This document shows positions 17,015-25,849 of a DNA stretch of 64,000 nt, one piece after another (the first letter of the stretch is position 1; every line of letters begins with the position of its first letter). Origin of the DNA: Lysinibacillus fusiformis (GTDB lineage: Bacteria; Bacillota; Bacilli; Bacillales_A; Planococcaceae); contig NZ_CP041696.1 of the NCBI RefSeq assembly GCF_007362955.1, positions 1,426,001 to 1,490,000 on the forward strand, in the 5' to 3' direction. The translations under genes and the position numbers were made by a program. The notes below the pieces were generated by a model. The model was not told the origin of the DNA. It was given only the letters and a program-made list of their open reading frames with translations, and made no database searches.

Positions 17015-17099
17015 TATACAGTTTTTTAATTTCCTAACTCGATATGAGCAAAATCACAACCTAAAAATACCCAATCTATTTTTTTTAAGGGATCCGTCA

Positions 17100-17375
17100 T
17101 CATGAATGGGGGGGGTGATTTCCGGAGGGCGTCTGATGAGTCGCTTCGGGGCAACAGATGTTTTATGTAGCGAAAGCGAAGCGTCAGCTACAGGATGTTG
17201 GTCACGAAGGCGTGTGCTGCTGTCGCTTCGCTTTCGCGCAGATAAATTGTCACAGGACGTGGCGCTTTTAGCCTTCGTTCCCCTACAAGCTCGCTCCAGG
17301 GTCACATCTATGACGCTGATCCCCCAGGAGTGGCCCAGCCTCCACTCCAATCAAAAAGCCTACTACAACGTTCTT
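17100..17375. repeat. Dispersed repeat (family 3, best-preserved copy)
   Basis: This GC-richer block contains a TGTAGC...GCTACA stem, 'AGGCGTGTGCTGCTG', 'CGCTTCGCTTTCGCGCAG', 'ATAAATTGTCACAGGACG' and 'CCTTCGTTCCCCTAC'. The same blocks recur at 130-330, and partly at 45480-45600. Open frames cross it on both strands, but without ribosome sites or recognisable products. Confidence 0.6.
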
Positions 17376-17423
17376 TAACAAAATGCTTACATCCATTGAT
17401 AGAATCTATTCTCCCCCTTTATA

Positions 17424-17545
17424 GCTAGTAGTTGCTTGGAGCGCAAGCACGAGACTCCTACGGGGAAGCGAGACAGTCAAGACCCCGCAGGAGTGAAGCA
17501 TGAACAACGAGGAGGCTTGACGCTGGAGCGGAAAGCAACTACCAC
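17424..17545. repeat. Intergenic repeat (family 1, copy R3)
   Basis: It begins TAGTTGCTTGGAGCGCAAG and ends GGAGCGGAAAGCAACTA, so the two ends are inverted copies of each other (TAGTTGCTT / AAGCAACTA). The inside has 'GAGACTCCTACGGGGAAGCG', 'CCGCAGGAG' and 'ACGAGGAGGCTTGA', as in other family 1 copies. Confidence 0.7.
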
Positions 17546-17597
17546 TTTATTAGATAGAAATAAATGTTTGATAATTTGCTCATTTTGAGTTTCTAAT

Positions 17598-17657
17598 AAA
17601 AAAATCCCCTCCATCAGGACAGAATAAGATACTATCTCTTCTTGTCTACTAGAGGGG
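17598..17657 (-). terminator. Terminator of the two-component system
   Basis: On the minus strand CCCCTC and GAGGGG enclose an inner imperfect stem (GACAAGAAGAGATA with TATCTTATTCTGTC), followed by a run of seven T. It lies 12 nt after the histidine kinase stop. Confidence 0.7.
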
Positions 17658-17668
17658 CGATTTATCCA

Positions 17669-18826
17669 TTATGTTTTTGGTAATTTCACTTCAAATGTTG
17701 TACCAACGTTTACTGTGCTTTTTACACTTATAGTGCCCTTATGTTTTTCAATAATGGTTCTGACGATGGATAAGCCTAAACCAGTACCACCGAGCTTGCG
17801 AGCTCGAGATTGATCTACACGAAAAAAAGGTTCAAAAATATATGGTATTGCCTCTTTCGGTATACCAATTCCCGTATCTGAAATAGAAATATGAATGAAC
17901 TTATTTTGGGGTCGACCGATTACTTTTACAATTCCGTTATTCATATTATATTTTAAGGCATTTTCTATCAAATTATAAAAAACTCGATATATGAGCGTTT
18001 GATTTCCTATAATAGTTTCTTCGCAAATATCTAAGTAAATCGTTGTAGTTTTTTCGAGGCATAGCGGTTGTAATTCTTGAGAAATTGTTTCAAACAAGTT
18101 TTTCAGCTCAATGTTATCAGAAAATTTTTCAGTTTGTTTGTATGCTAAAGTTAATAAGTCATTAACAACATGTATCAGCCTTTCTGTGCTTTGTTCAGTA
18201 ACCTCTATATTTTCCTCATAATCCTCTATTGTAGGAGCATTATCAAGTTTTAGTACCTGTATGCCTGCTTTAATGGTTGCAAGGGGTGTTTTTAGTTCAT
18301 GTGCAGCATTTGCTGCAAAGCTCTTTTGATAAATAAAAGATTGTTCCAAACGATCAAGCATTTTATTGAATGAAGCAGCTAAATCTCCAATTTCATCTTT
18401 TGTAGAAATGTTTTCAATACGGTAAGATAGATTATGCTCATTAATATTTTTCACCTTGTGACTGAGGTCATTTACTGGCTTTAACGCTTGACCTGCTATT
18501 ATATAAGTTGCACCGATACCCACTATGATCATAATAATCATCCCAATAATACTCTCATCTACAAACTGTTCTTTTGCTTCAGTAATTTTCATTTGAACGT
18601 TTAACCCAGTATTACTATATTCATCCAATATAGGTTCTTCAACGATTTCTTTATTTAAACTTTGCTTTTGATTCAAAGACGAAGTATCCAGTATAGTTTT
18701 ACTTAGAGGCTCAACAAACTTATCCTTGGCGCTATAAATGGAGATGCCCGTTAGGATAATCGCGATTGCTGTCAAAATACAGCCCGTTAAAACCGTTAGC
18801 CTCATTCTTAATGTTAGTTTTTTCAT
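17669..18826 (-). CDS. Two-component sensor histidine kinase
   Basis: A 385-residue membrane kinase. Membrane segments at about 10-32 and 92-114 enclose a small external domain of about 60 residues with no recognised ligand fold. A HAMP linker (about 115-165) follows, then the phosphoacceptor His176 in 'AAHELKTPLATIK', the N box 'NLIENALKYN', 'DTGIGIPKEA', 'FEPFFRVDQSRARK' and 'GGTGLGLSIV'. All catalytic boxes are intact. It is 10 nt downstream of its response regulator gene and both are transcribed together. The stimulus is unknown; no transporter or resistance gene is adjacent to suggest one. Confidence 0.92.
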   Translation of the reverse strand: MKKLTLRMRLTVLTGCILTAIAIILTGISIYSAKDKFVEPLSKTILDTSSLNQKQSLNKEIVEEPILDEYSNTGLNVQMKITEAKEQFVDESIIGMIIMIIVGIGATYIIAGQALKPVNDLSHKVKNINEHNLSYRIENISTKDEIGDLAASFNKMLDRLEQSFIYQKSFAANAAHELKTPLATIKAGIQVLKLDNAPTIEDYEENIEVTEQSTERLIHVVNDLLTLAYKQTEKFSDNIELKNLFETISQELQPLCLEKTTTIYLDICEETIIGNQTLIYRVFYNLIENALKYNMNNGIVKVIGRPQNKFIHISISDTGIGIPKEAIPYIFEPFFRVDQSRARKLGGTGLGLSIVRTIIEKHKGTISVKSTVNVGTTFEVKLPKT

Positions 18827-18836
18827 AGCATCCTCC

Positions 18837-19511
18837 TTAACTTTCTGAGATCATATAACCTTGTCCTCGTATCGTTTTAATGACTTCTTTGTCTCCCAAT
18901 CCTACAGCAATTTTTTTCCTTAACGAGTGAATATGGAATTTCAATGAGTTTGAAAACAAATCGACTTCACTATCCCAAATATGTTCAATTAATTCTTCTG
19001 CACTTATTACTTTATTTTGATGAAATAGTAAATATTCTAAAATGGCGTACTCTTTTTTCGTTAAATCGATTAGTAAATCATCAACAAACACAGTTTTTTT
19101 AGAGCTATCAAGTGTTAGATTTGAACAAGAAATAATGCTGTTTTTTTGAGTAAAAGATCGCCTTAGTAAGTTACGTATTCGTGCTTCTAACTCTTGAAAA
19201 TCAAAAGGCTTTACTAAGTAATCATTCGCTCCTTTATCAAGACCAATAATTTTATCATGAATTTCAGAACGAGCTGAAAGAATGAGTATTTTTGTATCGT
19301 CACACGTGCTTCTAACCTGCCTTAAAACCTCCATCCCATCTATTTTTGGTAAATTTAAATCGAGAATAATTAAATCATAAATATTGATTTCAAATAAATC
19401 CAACGCTTCTTCTCCATCAAATGCAGTATCGACAGCATATCCAGACTTCTTCAACCCTTTAGAAATAATAATGGATAATGTAATCTCATCTTCTACCAAC
19501 AAAAGTTTCAT
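18837..19511 (-). CDS. OmpR-family response regulator
   Basis: A 224-residue regulator with a receiver domain (phosphoacceptor Asp51 in 'LIILDLNLPKIDG', acid pair 'EDE' at 7-9, conserved Lys in 'GANDYLVKPFDFQELEARI') and a C-terminal winged helix of the OmpR/PhoB type ('LTKKEYAILEYLLFHQNKVI', 'VIKTIRGQGYMI'). The start is set at 19511 because GGAGG lies 6 nt upstream. The ATG at 19517 touches the ribosome site. It is paired with the kinase gene 10 nt downstream. Confidence 0.93.
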   Translation of the reverse strand: MKLLLVEDEITLSIIISKGLKKSGYAVDTAFDGEEALDLFEINIYDLIILDLNLPKIDGMEVLRQVRSTCDDTKILILSARSEIHDKIIGLDKGANDYLVKPFDFQELEARIRNLLRRSFTQKNSIISCSNLTLDSSKKTVFVDDLLIDLTKKEYAILEYLLFHQNKVISAEELIEHIWDSEVDLFSNSLKFHIHSLRKKIAVGLGDKEVIKTIRGQGYMISES

Positions 19512-19633
19512 GTTCATCCTCCACCTTCAAAAATATCTATAAAAACGAATTCATTCGTAATTTTACTCATTCTTACTATAGCTCATCTTCAGTTGAATAG
19601 AGGTTGATACAATTTTTATGTATCAACCTCTTC

Positions 19634-20084
19634 CTACATTTTTAAACAGTTGCACTCCATTAAACAACTACCTTTCAAATGAAACCCGGTGAAGGATAAA
19701 GTGCTAATCTGTTCAAGAAATAGTAGTTTTAATTGTTTCCGTACTCTAGTACATAGATTTAAGTCAAGAACAGTAGCGATTTCTCGTTCCTTTAAACTGT
19801 GACTAACTTTCAGTATTAGCAAATGCTGATCCTCACATTTCAGCTTCCTCAAAGCCACTTTTATTTGATTCACAAAAAAAGCACTCTCTACTATGTCCTC
19901 CACCCTTTGATCCCCTTCTTCCCCTAAACATTCAAGCATTTCATATTCCATCAGTACCCTTTCTTTTTCTTTTCTCGGCGCACAATATCGATAGTCGTTC
20001 TAGTTGCAACGACTGAAAGCCTATTTGAAATAGCTGTTTAGTAAACAATCTATATATTTCTAAAAAATCAATTGTACTCACCAT
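19634..20084 (-). pseudogene. Frameshifted sigma-70 family sigma factor
   Basis: Three minus-strand frames together read as one sigma factor. A start with a good GGAGG site (ATG at 20084) gives 'MVSTIDFLEIYRLFTKQLF'. A second frame then gives 'VATRTTIDIVRREKKKKG', the classic region 2.4 / linker of ECF-type factors. A third frame from 19951 gives 'YEMLECLGEEGD', then 'VALRKLKCEDQHLLILKV' and 'SLKEREIATVLDLN', a region 4 helix-turn-helix. Most of region 2 between the first two pieces is missing, and the C-terminus is scrambled. No single frame can make a working factor. It lies upstream of the two-component system, same strand. Confidence 0.75.
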
Positions 20085-20370
20085 TACTACCTCCAACTAA
20101 TATAAATAAGGTTGTGATGGTTTCATTATATTAAGTCGATAATTAGCTAAAGGTTAGATTTTGTCATTACTTAATTTACGTTATCGTTATACAGGGGCAA
20201 ATTAACAAGAAAGAAACATATCAAAATTAATGCTAATAAGTAGCCCAAATTCATCCATCATTACTCCAGAATATGCCCGAATGTGGAACAAGAAAAAATT
20301 CTGCATATCAACACAGGATTTTTAATCAAATCGTTATTATAAATTATCAATCTTTTTTATAAAACTACAA

Positions 20371-20411
20371 AAGAGCATGTTTTGAAAAAAGATTGATCAA
20401 AACATGCTCTT
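20371..20411. terminator. Strong hairpin, probable bidirectional terminator
   Basis: AAGAGCATGTTTTGA and TCAAAACATGCTCTT form a perfect 15-bp stem around an 11-nt loop. No gene ends immediately beside it. Confidence 0.6.
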
Positions 20412-20664
20412 ATTTGAATGTGGCAGATTAACTTCTTTATAAAAAATTTTTGATTTTTTTTGAAATCCTTATTGCACGAAACGCACCCGTTAGCCATCCA
20501 TGCAGCAAAACATCAGTGCTGCACCACAAAAAATGGAAGTGAGGATCGTTCTTTCATGGGAGCTCAATAAGAAATGCTTATTAAGATTTTCTTGTTTGTT
20601 CTGAAGGTTTGAAATAAAAATTGATTAATAAGATGCTACGAAAGGTCGTTTTAGTACCAAGAAA

Positions 20665-20704
20665 AAACCTCACTTTGAACAAAGTCTGATCAAAGTGAGG
20701 TTTT
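20665..20704. terminator. Strong hairpin, probable bidirectional terminator
   Basis: AAAACCTCACTTTG and CAAAGTGAGGTTTT form a perfect 14-bp stem. It lies downstream of the truncated acetyltransferase on the minus strand. Confidence 0.65.
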
Positions 20705-20844
20705 GATTTTTTAAGTAACGTTTGTTTTTTAAAAAAAGAAAGATTGATTAGAAATACAATTTCCGCGATAGCACCACGTTCGACACAAAACTCTAAAGCG
20801 TAAGCTGTATCAATACTAACTCCAGTATAGATATTTCACTCCAA

Positions 20845-21483
20845 TTAACAATGTGATGTTAACGGCAACATAAAGTTACCCTTCAGCAATGACTTTTTTG
20901 TTAAGACGAATAAAGCATCATCATCATTTGGCATAATGGTTGCTGTCATGCCCTCGATTGTAAAATCAGGTGTGAAATAGAATACCACCTTTTTCGTTGT
21001 TTCCTGCACAATGCTTGCTAATACAGCTTCAACATTTAGTGCATTTAGCGAAATGATATCGAAAATATGCAGAGTATCTTCTTCTTCCTCCATTAGCACA
21101 ATCGTTTCTATATCTTCCACATAAAAAATGGCTTCATGAAATACTACTGTCAAATAAAACATTAATAAACTTTCATTATGCGCAACATCTAAAATCATTG
21201 AGTTTACATGGCGTTTCTTCGCAAATTTTTCAAGTAATGCAAGATCATTTTCAATAGTAAGCTGCTTTACTTTCACATACAAATTCTTTTGAAGTGAGCT
21301 TTTTGCTAAGTCTAAGCTAAACTCACTTTCATTTAGACGTGTAAAGCCGAACTTCGGGTAAAAATCCAATACAGTATCATTCGCAAATAGATACATGAAA
21401 TCACAGGTATTTTCGTGTTCTTTCATAATATGTTGCATTAATTGCTTAGCCAAACCTTGATTGCGATAATTTTCATCTGTCAT
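20845..21483 (-). pseudogene. 5'-truncated GNAT acetyltransferase
   Basis: The 212-residue frame begins within the core of a GNAT fold: 'VMTDENYRNQGLAKQLMQHI' is the beta4-alpha3 acetyl-CoA loop that normally sits about 80-100 residues into the protein. The upstream in-frame codons 'NKVQPFT' continue the beta4 strand and then meet a stop codon, so the N-terminal half has been lost. The C-terminal part continues for about 180 residues with a second domain of an uncharacterised type. Only 45 nt separate it from the topB stop, and no ribosome site precedes the ATG. It is probably inactive. Confidence 0.65.
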
Positions 21484-21528
21484 TACTGTAAACGGTTGAA
21501 CTTTATTTCAAATCAACATCTTAACCAT

Positions 21529-23721
21529 TTAATCAAACTTCATCCCTTTTAATAAATCCGCAAAAGCATTATTAATCGGTGCTTCCTCTTTTTCCTGTTG
21601 CTTCAAATACTTCTGCACAGATCGCTTATCTACTTTACCGCCGCCTTCTTTTTTACGACGGGCTTCAAATGCAGATAACTTCTCACGATGTCCACATTTA
21701 CATACAAAAATTTGACCATCGCCTTCGCCACGTAATTCTAGCTTTTTCTTACACTGTGGGCAACGAGCGTTTGTGACACGAGCCACGTTTTTACGGTGAC
21801 CACATTCGCGATCTTGGCACACAAGCATTTTGCCTTTTTTACCGTTCACTTCAAGCATTGGCTTCCCACAATCTGGACAAGACTTTGTTGAGATATTGTC
21901 ATGCTTGTATTTTTTATCACTTGCTTTAATAGTTGAAACGATTTCTTTAGTGTGGTTTTTCATTTCATTGATGAATACTTCTTTTTTTAACTTGCCTGTT
22001 GCAATTTGTTCTAGCTTTTGCTCCCATTGTGCAGTTGTTTCAGGAGATTTTAATGCTTCTGGTACTAAATCAAGGAGCTGACGACCTTTAGAAGTGATGT
22101 AAATCTCTTTTCCACCACGTTTTTCAATCATAAACGAGTTAAATAGTTTTTCAATAATGTCTGCACGCGTCGCAACTGTACCAAGTCCACCAGTAGATTT
22201 TAATGTGTCTGCCAGTAGCTTATCGCTTGTTTCCATATATTTCGCAGGGTTTTCCATTGCAGATAGTAAAGTCGCCTCATTGAAGCGTGCAGGTGGCTTT
22301 GTTTGCCCTGACGTTTGTGCAATTAGTTTTGTTTTTAATGTTTGTCCTTTTTCTAGACGAGGAAGGATTTGTTCTTTTACATCTTCACCTTGTTCCTCAT
22401 CATCAAATCGATTTTCGTACACTTCTTTCCAACCAGCGTTAATAATTGTTTTGCCACGCGCAACAAATTTCTCATCGCCAATTGTTGCATTCAATGTGAG
22501 CTGTTCGTATTCAAAAGCAGGGAAAAGTACTGCTAAGAAACGTTTTATAACAAGGTCATAGATTTTTCGCTCCTTATCGGTCATAGCAGAGAAATTCACG
22601 TAACCCTCAGTTGGAATAATGGCATGGTGATCGGATACCTTACTATCATCTACAAACGATTTAGAAGCCTTTATTGGTTTGTTTAAGACTTTGCTTGTTA
22701 AAGAACGATACTCTCCAATTCCGCACGCTTTTAAACGCTCGGGAAGGGTACTAACGATGTCGGATGAGATATAACGTGAATCTGTACGAGGATACGTCAA
22801 TACTTTGTGCTGCTCATACAGCTTTTGCATAATGTTCAGCGTTTCTTTTGCAGAATAACCAAAGATTTTATTGGCATCACGTTGTAGCTCAGTTAAATCA
22901 TAAAGCCCAGGAGAAAACGTCTTTTTAGGTTTGCGATCAATGTCAGTTACGATAGCATCCTTGTTGCCAAGCTTTTTAACGATAGCATCGACTTTTTCTT
23001 TATCGAAGTTACGACTATTACCGTTCTTATCTTGCCAAGTTAGTTTTAGTTTATCAGCTGTTTGAGCTTCGATACCATAGTATGTTTGTGGCTTAAAATA
23101 ATTAATTTCATCTTCACGTTTCGCAATGATTGCTACCACGGGTGTTTGAACTCGTCCTGTATTTAATTGGGCATTATGTTTTGTGGAAAGTGCGCGACTT
23201 GAATTCAGCCCTAAGTACCAGTCTGCTTCGCTACGTGCGACAGCTGCATGATATAAATTTTCATATGCTTTACCTGGTTTTAAATTCGCAAAACCTTCTT
23301 TAATTGCTTTATCTGTAACAGATGAAATCCATAAACGCTTAATTGGTTTATTCACTTTCGCACGATCAATAATCCAACGTGCCACAAGTTCGCCTTCACG
23401 ACCAGCATCCGTGGCAATGATAATTTCATTGACATCCCCGCGAGTCAATTGAGATTTTACTGCGTTATATTGCTTGCTCGTTTGTTTAATTGTTGTCAAT
23501 TTCAGACGCTCAGGTAGCATCGGTAAATCTTCTAGCTTCCATTGTTTATATTTTTCATCGTAGCTTTCTGGGTCCGCTAATGTTACTAAATGCCCTAACG
23601 CCCACGTTACGATATATTTGTCGCCTTCTAAAAAGCCATTTCCTTTTTTATTACACTTCAATACATTCGCAATATCACGTGCTACTGAAGGTTTTTCTGC
23701 TAATACTAAACTTTTAGCCAT
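21529..23721 (-). CDS. topB: DNA topoisomerase III
   Basis: A 730-residue type IA topoisomerase that relaxes and decatenates DNA through a transient 5'-phosphotyrosine. The Toprim domain shows 'LAEKPSVARDI' at 7-17 and 'DAGREGE' at 105-111. 'TGRVQTPVV' follows at 188-196, and the catalytic Tyr310 is in 'LTYPRTDSRYIS'. Two C-terminal four-cysteine zinc modules ('CPDCGKP...CQDRECGH' and 'CPQCKKK...CKCGHRE') and a basic tail end the protein. I start at the ATG at 23721 with AAAGGGTG upstream; the longer frame uses a GTG inside that site. It appears to be transcribed alone. Confidence 0.96.
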   Translation of the reverse strand: MAKSLVLAEKPSVARDIANVLKCNKKGNGFLEGDKYIVTWALGHLVTLADPESYDEKYKQWKLEDLPMLPERLKLTTIKQTSKQYNAVKSQLTRGDVNEIIIATDAGREGELVARWIIDRAKVNKPIKRLWISSVTDKAIKEGFANLKPGKAYENLYHAAVARSEADWYLGLNSSRALSTKHNAQLNTGRVQTPVVAIIAKREDEINYFKPQTYYGIEAQTADKLKLTWQDKNGNSRNFDKEKVDAIVKKLGNKDAIVTDIDRKPKKTFSPGLYDLTELQRDANKIFGYSAKETLNIMQKLYEQHKVLTYPRTDSRYISSDIVSTLPERLKACGIGEYRSLTSKVLNKPIKASKSFVDDSKVSDHHAIIPTEGYVNFSAMTDKERKIYDLVIKRFLAVLFPAFEYEQLTLNATIGDEKFVARGKTIINAGWKEVYENRFDDEEQGEDVKEQILPRLEKGQTLKTKLIAQTSGQTKPPARFNEATLLSAMENPAKYMETSDKLLADTLKSTGGLGTVATRADIIEKLFNSFMIEKRGGKEIYITSKGRQLLDLVPEALKSPETTAQWEQKLEQIATGKLKKEVFINEMKNHTKEIVSTIKASDKKYKHDNISTKSCPDCGKPMLEVNGKKGKMLVCQDRECGHRKNVARVTNARCPQCKKKLELRGEGDGQIFVCKCGHREKLSAFEARRKKEGGGKVDKRSVQKYLKQQEKEEAPINNAFADLLKGMKFD

Positions 23722-23833
23722 GTAAAACACCCTTTCGTAAATCCTTATGTTTAATATAGCATAGATAATTTAATTTAATCTGACTTCATCATTCTACTAA
23801 AACAAGATATAGCAATTGTTAAATAATGTATTT

Positions 23834-23998
23834 TTACTGAAGGGAGAATAATGGTGCCCCGCCAAATGTCAAACCCCTAGCGGCTATTCTAATAAAAATG
23901 AGTAATAGTAAACCATTTGCATTCCCTAGCACAAGTAACGTAACAGCGAAACCGCCTTTGACTTCCGCAACTTGATCTTGATTGTCAAAAATCTCACC
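23834..23998 (-). pseudogene. Possible fragment of a membrane protein gene
   Basis: A minus-strand frame of 54 codons without a start reads as coherent protein: 'GEIFDNQDQVAEVKGGFAVT', then a strongly hydrophobic stretch and a TAA stop. It is preceded by a stop codon and has no ribosome site, so it would be the C-terminal remnant of a lost gene. I do not recognise the family. The remaining 23722-24060 shows nothing else. Confidence 0.25.
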
Positions 23999-24075
23999 TC
24001 AAATTTGCATACTCCAAAACCTCTAACATATATTGAATTGCCAGAATATTCTCTAAACTGGAAGGGGACAAGAAA

Positions 24076-24303
24076 ATGCAAGCTCGACATTTTAGGCCAC
24101 GGAATGTGATTATTATTGCGATTATTGTTGGTTCATCCCTATTAACTGGTCATGCAATTTATACAAACTTCATAGAGGTCCATACAACTGACAACATTAC
24201 TGATAAAAAATCTGGCGTCTTTGTAAGTGAAATCAGCACTCCTTTGACTCCTAGTAATCCAGATGACAGTGTAAATTTCGCATCAAAGGAATGGACAACA
24301 TAA
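24076..24303 (+). CDS. Hypothetical small membrane-anchored protein
   Basis: A 75-residue frame with GGAAGGGG 9 nt before its ATG. It has a basic N-terminus (residues 4-9), one membrane segment (about 11-27, 'VIIIAIIVGSSLLTGHA') and a short polar, threonine- and serine-rich tail likely to lie outside the cell. No family is recognised. It stands alone between topB and a glycosyltransferase gene on the other strand. The ribosome site and the hydropathy pattern support it; coding is not certain. Confidence 0.45.
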   Translation: MQARHFRPRNVIIIAIIVGSSLLTGHAIYTNFIEVHTTDNITDKKSGVFVSEISTPLTPSNPDDSVNFASKEWTT

Positions 24304-24415
24304 GAAGGCACAAACTAGCCACCATCTGCATACAAGCCTGAGATAGAATATTTCTATGTATTTGAGGCAGTTGCCAGTATGTCAGTGAAATCATTGCACC
24401 AAAAACTAAAATGAT

Positions 24416-24560
24416 ATTTCAGTCAGCGGGATTTACTTCTTCTCTTACGAATTGTGAGTTGATCCAATCAGGCTTTTACGGTCAGTCGATTGACCACTTC
24501 GTGTACTCGTTCTCCGCTTTCCACTGGAGGCGAACGCCTTTCTGACCGTTCATGAAAATG
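24416..24560 (-). repeat. Structured intergenic repeat (family 2, copy C)
   Basis: The core is bounded by ACGGTCAG (24478-24485) and CTGACCGT (24542-24549), an 8-bp inverted repeat shared with the copy at 31327-31432. Outside it lies the conserved block 'GTTGATCCAATCAGGCTTTT', which matches 'GTTGAACCAATCGGGCTTTT' in that copy. It lies downstream of the glycosyltransferase gene in the same relative orientation as the other copies. Confidence 0.65.
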
Positions 24561-24601
24561 AAAAAGCAGGGAATCACATAATTCGTGGTTCCTTGCTTTT
24601 T
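24561..24601. terminator. Terminator of the glycosyltransferase gene
   Basis: AAAAAGCAGGGAA pairs with TTCCTTGCTTTTT. It lies 22 nt after the stop codon of the minus-strand gene. Confidence 0.8.
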
Positions 24602-24622
24602 CATAAATCTTATCCAACATTG

Positions 24623-25696
24623 CTATTTCCCCTTGTTCAGCCTTTGGTATAAGTATTTTTTAGTGTCAAGTATGCGTTTATCATTTGGTTTATATCTGCG
24701 TGCTGCTTCATTATGCTCTTGTGCATTTTCATAGAGACCTAACCGATCATATAACATACTTAACTGCAAATGTGGCATCCACGTTGAATATGCTCGCTTA
24801 TGGATACCTAATGTAGTTGAAGGTTGTTGTAATGCTTGTGAATACCAATAAATTGCTTCTTTATTTTTTAATTGCTCCATAAAATAACGACCGATTCGAC
24901 AACAAGTTTCAGGTCTTGGTTGATCATACAATAATGATTGTAAAACGGACTGAGTTGCTTGTGTTGAATCTTGTAAATGCTGATAGCAATCTGCTAAATT
25001 CAAGCATGCCTCAATATTTTCCTCAGCGGAGCCAAGGGCTGAATCAAGAAATGAATTATATTGATTAATGGCTTCTAAAAATCGCCGATGACTTTTTAAT
25101 TCATTTGCGTAATGAAACGTTTCTCTTGCCGAAAACAAATGTCCTGCGGCCTTTAAGCCCTCATAAATTCGAATATTACGATCTGTATCTTTCTTTAATG
25201 GTAAATGGGTAATCGCTACATCACTATGGTAAAGTCTCCCGTCTACGCGTAGAGACTCATGGACAGCACCCTGCCATTGAAAATTCCGCGAACGCTTTAC
25301 AAGACGGCATCTTTGTTCAATAGTGTCAATTTCTCCATTTTCATCTAACAGTACGTAATAGTTCATTGAAACAGCATCAGTATGAGGATTAAGTGATTTC
25401 TTAAGTTGCAATAACTTTTGCTGATGTTCTGTTGTAAGTACATCATCTGCATCTAGCCATAGAATATAATCTTTCGTCGCTTGTTGGAAGGAAAAATTCC
25501 GAGCCTTTGCAAAATCATCGCACCATGCAAAATCAAAGATACGAGCGGTATAGTTTTGAACAATTTCTTTTGTACGATCAGTAGAGCCAGTATCAATAAT
25601 ATTGATTTCATCCACTACATGTAGAACGGAATCTAGGCATCTCTCAATAATACTTTCTTCATCTTTTACAATCATGCATAAACTAATAGTTAGCAT
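24623..25696 (-). CDS. Family 2 glycosyltransferase with TPR repeats
   Basis: A 357-residue cytoplasmic protein. The N-terminal GT-A domain has the family 2 pattern 'ISLCMIVKDEESIIERCLDS', 'EINIIDTGSTDRTKEI' and the metal/nucleotide-sugar motif 'LWLDADDV' (about residues 94-101). The C-terminal part (about 195-350) is helical with tetratricopeptide-like pairs. This layout is shared with SunS-type and related peptide or surface-polymer glycosyltransferases. The acceptor and sugar are unknown. No glycan gene cluster surrounds it; the neighbour upstream is the helicase partner gene on the same strand, beyond a terminator. A GGAGGGGACAG site precedes the ATG. Confidence 0.85.
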   Translation of the reverse strand: MLTISLCMIVKDEESIIERCLDSVLHVVDEINIIDTGSTDRTKEIVQNYTARIFDFAWCDDFAKARNFSFQQATKDYILWLDADDVLTTEHQQKLLQLKKSLNPHTDAVSMNYYVLLDENGEIDTIEQRCRLVKRSRNFQWQGAVHESLRVDGRLYHSDVAITHLPLKKDTDRNIRIYEGLKAAGHLFSARETFHYANELKSHRRFLEAINQYNSFLDSALGSAEENIEACLNLADCYQHLQDSTQATQSVLQSLLYDQPRPETCCRIGRYFMEQLKNKEAIYWYSQALQQPSTTLGIHKRAYSTWMPHLQLSMLYDRLGLYENAQEHNEAARRYKPNDKRILDTKKYLYQRLNKGK

Positions 25697-25804
25697 CTGT
25701 CCCCTCCTTTATCTAAGTAATATATGCTGGCTTTAAAATTGTCAGCCTGGATATTTTCCCACTTACTATGGCGTTTTTCCGTTTCATTGGCTATTTCCCG
25801 TTTC

Positions 25805-25841
25805 AAAAAAAACGAACGGAGCATAAAGCTGCATCCGTCCG
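25805..25841 (-). terminator. Terminator of the helicase unit
   Basis: On the minus strand GGACGGATGCA pairs imperfectly with TGCTCCGTTC and is followed by a run of eight T. It is 9 nt after the partner gene's stop codon. Confidence 0.75.
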
Positions 25842-25849
25842 ATATATAT

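Larger units (their letters stand above)
20085..20844. other. Gene-poor region with two strong hairpins
   Basis: I see no supportable gene in this 760-nt stretch. It holds two terminator-like hairpins (20371-20411 and 20665-20704). Between them a minus-strand open frame of about 43 codons (about 20491-20622) has no start codon or ribosome site and may be a gene remnant. Confidence 0.5.

Noticed and set aside
17054-17378. Frames of 98 and 90 codons on opposite strands
   Set aside because: Both are read through the GC-rich family 3 repeat; mirror-image frames in a palindromic region are expected by chance.
20491-20622. Minus-strand 43-codon frame between two hairpins
   Set aside because: No start codon or ribosome site; the hydrophobic end is not enough to support a gene.
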